DNA from: Clostridiales bacterium
GTDB taxonomy: Bacteria > Bacillota > Clostridia > Oscillospirales > Oscillospiraceae
Direction: 5' to 3'
Assembly (NCBI GenBank): GCA_021200895.1
Contig: JAJQFX010000014.1
Location: forward strand, 1 to 5,922
DNA length: 5,922 bases
Shown here: piece after piece, positions 5,840 to 5,922 of the stretch
Numbering within the stretch: the stretch's first letter is position 1
How the letters are laid out: each line of letters begins with the position of its first letter
The notes under the pieces: model-generated
Database searches by the model: none
Seen by the model: the letters and a program-made list of their open reading frames with translations, nothing else
What the model was told of the DNA's origin: nothing
Program-made: the position numbers and the translations under genes

Positions 5840-5868
5840 ATTATAGAACACTTGTTCGATTCCTGCAA
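5840..5868 (-). promoter_or_regulatory. Promoter of the packaging/head operon
   Basis: Read on the minus strand, a -35 element TTGCAG (5868-5863, three of six bases match TTGACA) is followed by exactly 17 bases and a perfect -10 TATAAT (5845-5840). Transcription would start near 5833, leaving a leader of about 25 bases before the small terminase ATG at 5808. It is the only convincing sigma-A-type promoter seen upstream of the block, and the downstream genes are tightly packed, so it probably drives the whole operon. The weak -35 with a perfect -10 suits a regulated promoter. A LexA-like palindrome lies in the spacer. Confidence 0.8.
5845..5858 (-). promoter_or_regulatory. Candidate LexA (DinR) SOS operator
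   Basis: The minus strand reads CGAACAAGTGTTCT. The Bacillus-type LexA/DinR consensus is CGAACRNRYGTTYC, so 13 of 14 positions match and only the last base (T for C) differs. The core GAAC-N4-GTTC is a perfect dyad. The site lies between the -35 and -10 elements and touches the first base of the -10, where a bound repressor would block RNA polymerase. This predicts repression until LexA self-cleavage during the SOS response. A phage repressor with a similar operator is the main alternative. Sequence and position are direct observations; LexA binding is inferred. Confidence 0.65.
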
Positions 5869-5875
5869 GGGGGAG

Positions 5876-5896
5876 TTTTGGATTTTTCGCGTTTTT
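5876..5896 (-). promoter_or_regulatory. A-tracts upstream of the promoter (UP-like element)
   Basis: On the minus strand three A-tracts (5896-5892, 5887-5883 and 5879-5876) lie 8 to 28 bases upstream of the -35 hexamer, at a spacing of about 8 to 9 bases. This is where the RNA polymerase alpha C-terminal domains contact UP elements, and it is one of the few AT-rich patches in a GC-rich window. A role in raising promoter strength is inferred from position and composition only. Confidence 0.4.
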
Positions 5897-5922
5897 GGGG
5901 GACGCGGGGCGGGGAATTGCAG

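Noticed and set aside
5809..5868. Longer terS start at 5868
   Set aside because: The codon overlaps the -35 hexamer, so it would lie upstream of the predicted transcript start; ATG 5808 has a good Shine-Dalgarno.
5851..5870. tRNA T-arm-like TTCGATTC, possible tRNA 3' end or att core
   Set aside because: The flanking bases do not form the 5-bp T-stem and no other tRNA arms are present; the bases are better explained by the promoter and the GAAC-N4-GTTC dyad.
5888..5906. CGCGT/ACGCG inverted repeat as a terminator of an upstream gene
   Set aside because: Only a 5-bp stem with a 9-base loop, and no T-run in the right place on either strand.

Overview
The window carries the DNA-packaging and head-assembly module of a tailed phage: a prophage, a prophage remnant or a phage-derived element. 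All eight genes lie on the minus strand, so transcription runs from high to low coordinates. The DNA is GC-rich, the Shine-Dalgarno sites are strong AGGAGG types, GTG starts occur, and the protein set is SPP1-like. Together these suggest a GC-rich Firmicutes host, probably a gut clostridium of the Oscillospiraceae type. The host assignment is inference; the phage module is well supported.

In transcription order: a promoter sits at about 5840-5868, with a perfect TATAAT -10, a 17-base spacer and A-tracts upstream. A sequence matching the Gram-positive LexA (DinR) SOS box at 13 of 14 positions fills part of that spacer. Then follow the small terminase (5808-5317), large terminase (5378-4122, overlapping the small subunit by 62 bases), portal (4091-2754), scaffold (2757-2269, sharing GTGA with the portal stop), major capsid protein (2230-1380), head-tail connector (1374-1021), head-closure protein (1027-638) and a tail-terminator-like neck protein (633-244). 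Together these would build a scaffolded procapsid, package DNA through the portal, and close the head for tail joining. No other promoter is evident, so the block reads as one translationally coupled operon.

The major capsid gene is broken as sequenced. A run of nine C (minus strand; plus-strand G at 1707-1715) puts the last third of the protein out of frame. This may be a homopolymer sequencing error, a real inactivating mutation or, less likely, a recoding site.

Positions 1-243 hold no gene. The region has several GC-rich hairpins, one capped by a GNRA tetraloop in the minus-strand sense, three tandem copies of a 7-base unit, and a 7-bp hairpin just after the last stop codon. I do not recognise it; it could be part of a structured RNA, a dispersed intergenic repeat or the edge of the element.

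The most interesting signal is the apparent direct LexA control of a packaging/head operon. That arrangement is known from the packaging operon of staphylococcal pathogenicity islands but is unusual for a complete terminase-to-neck block.
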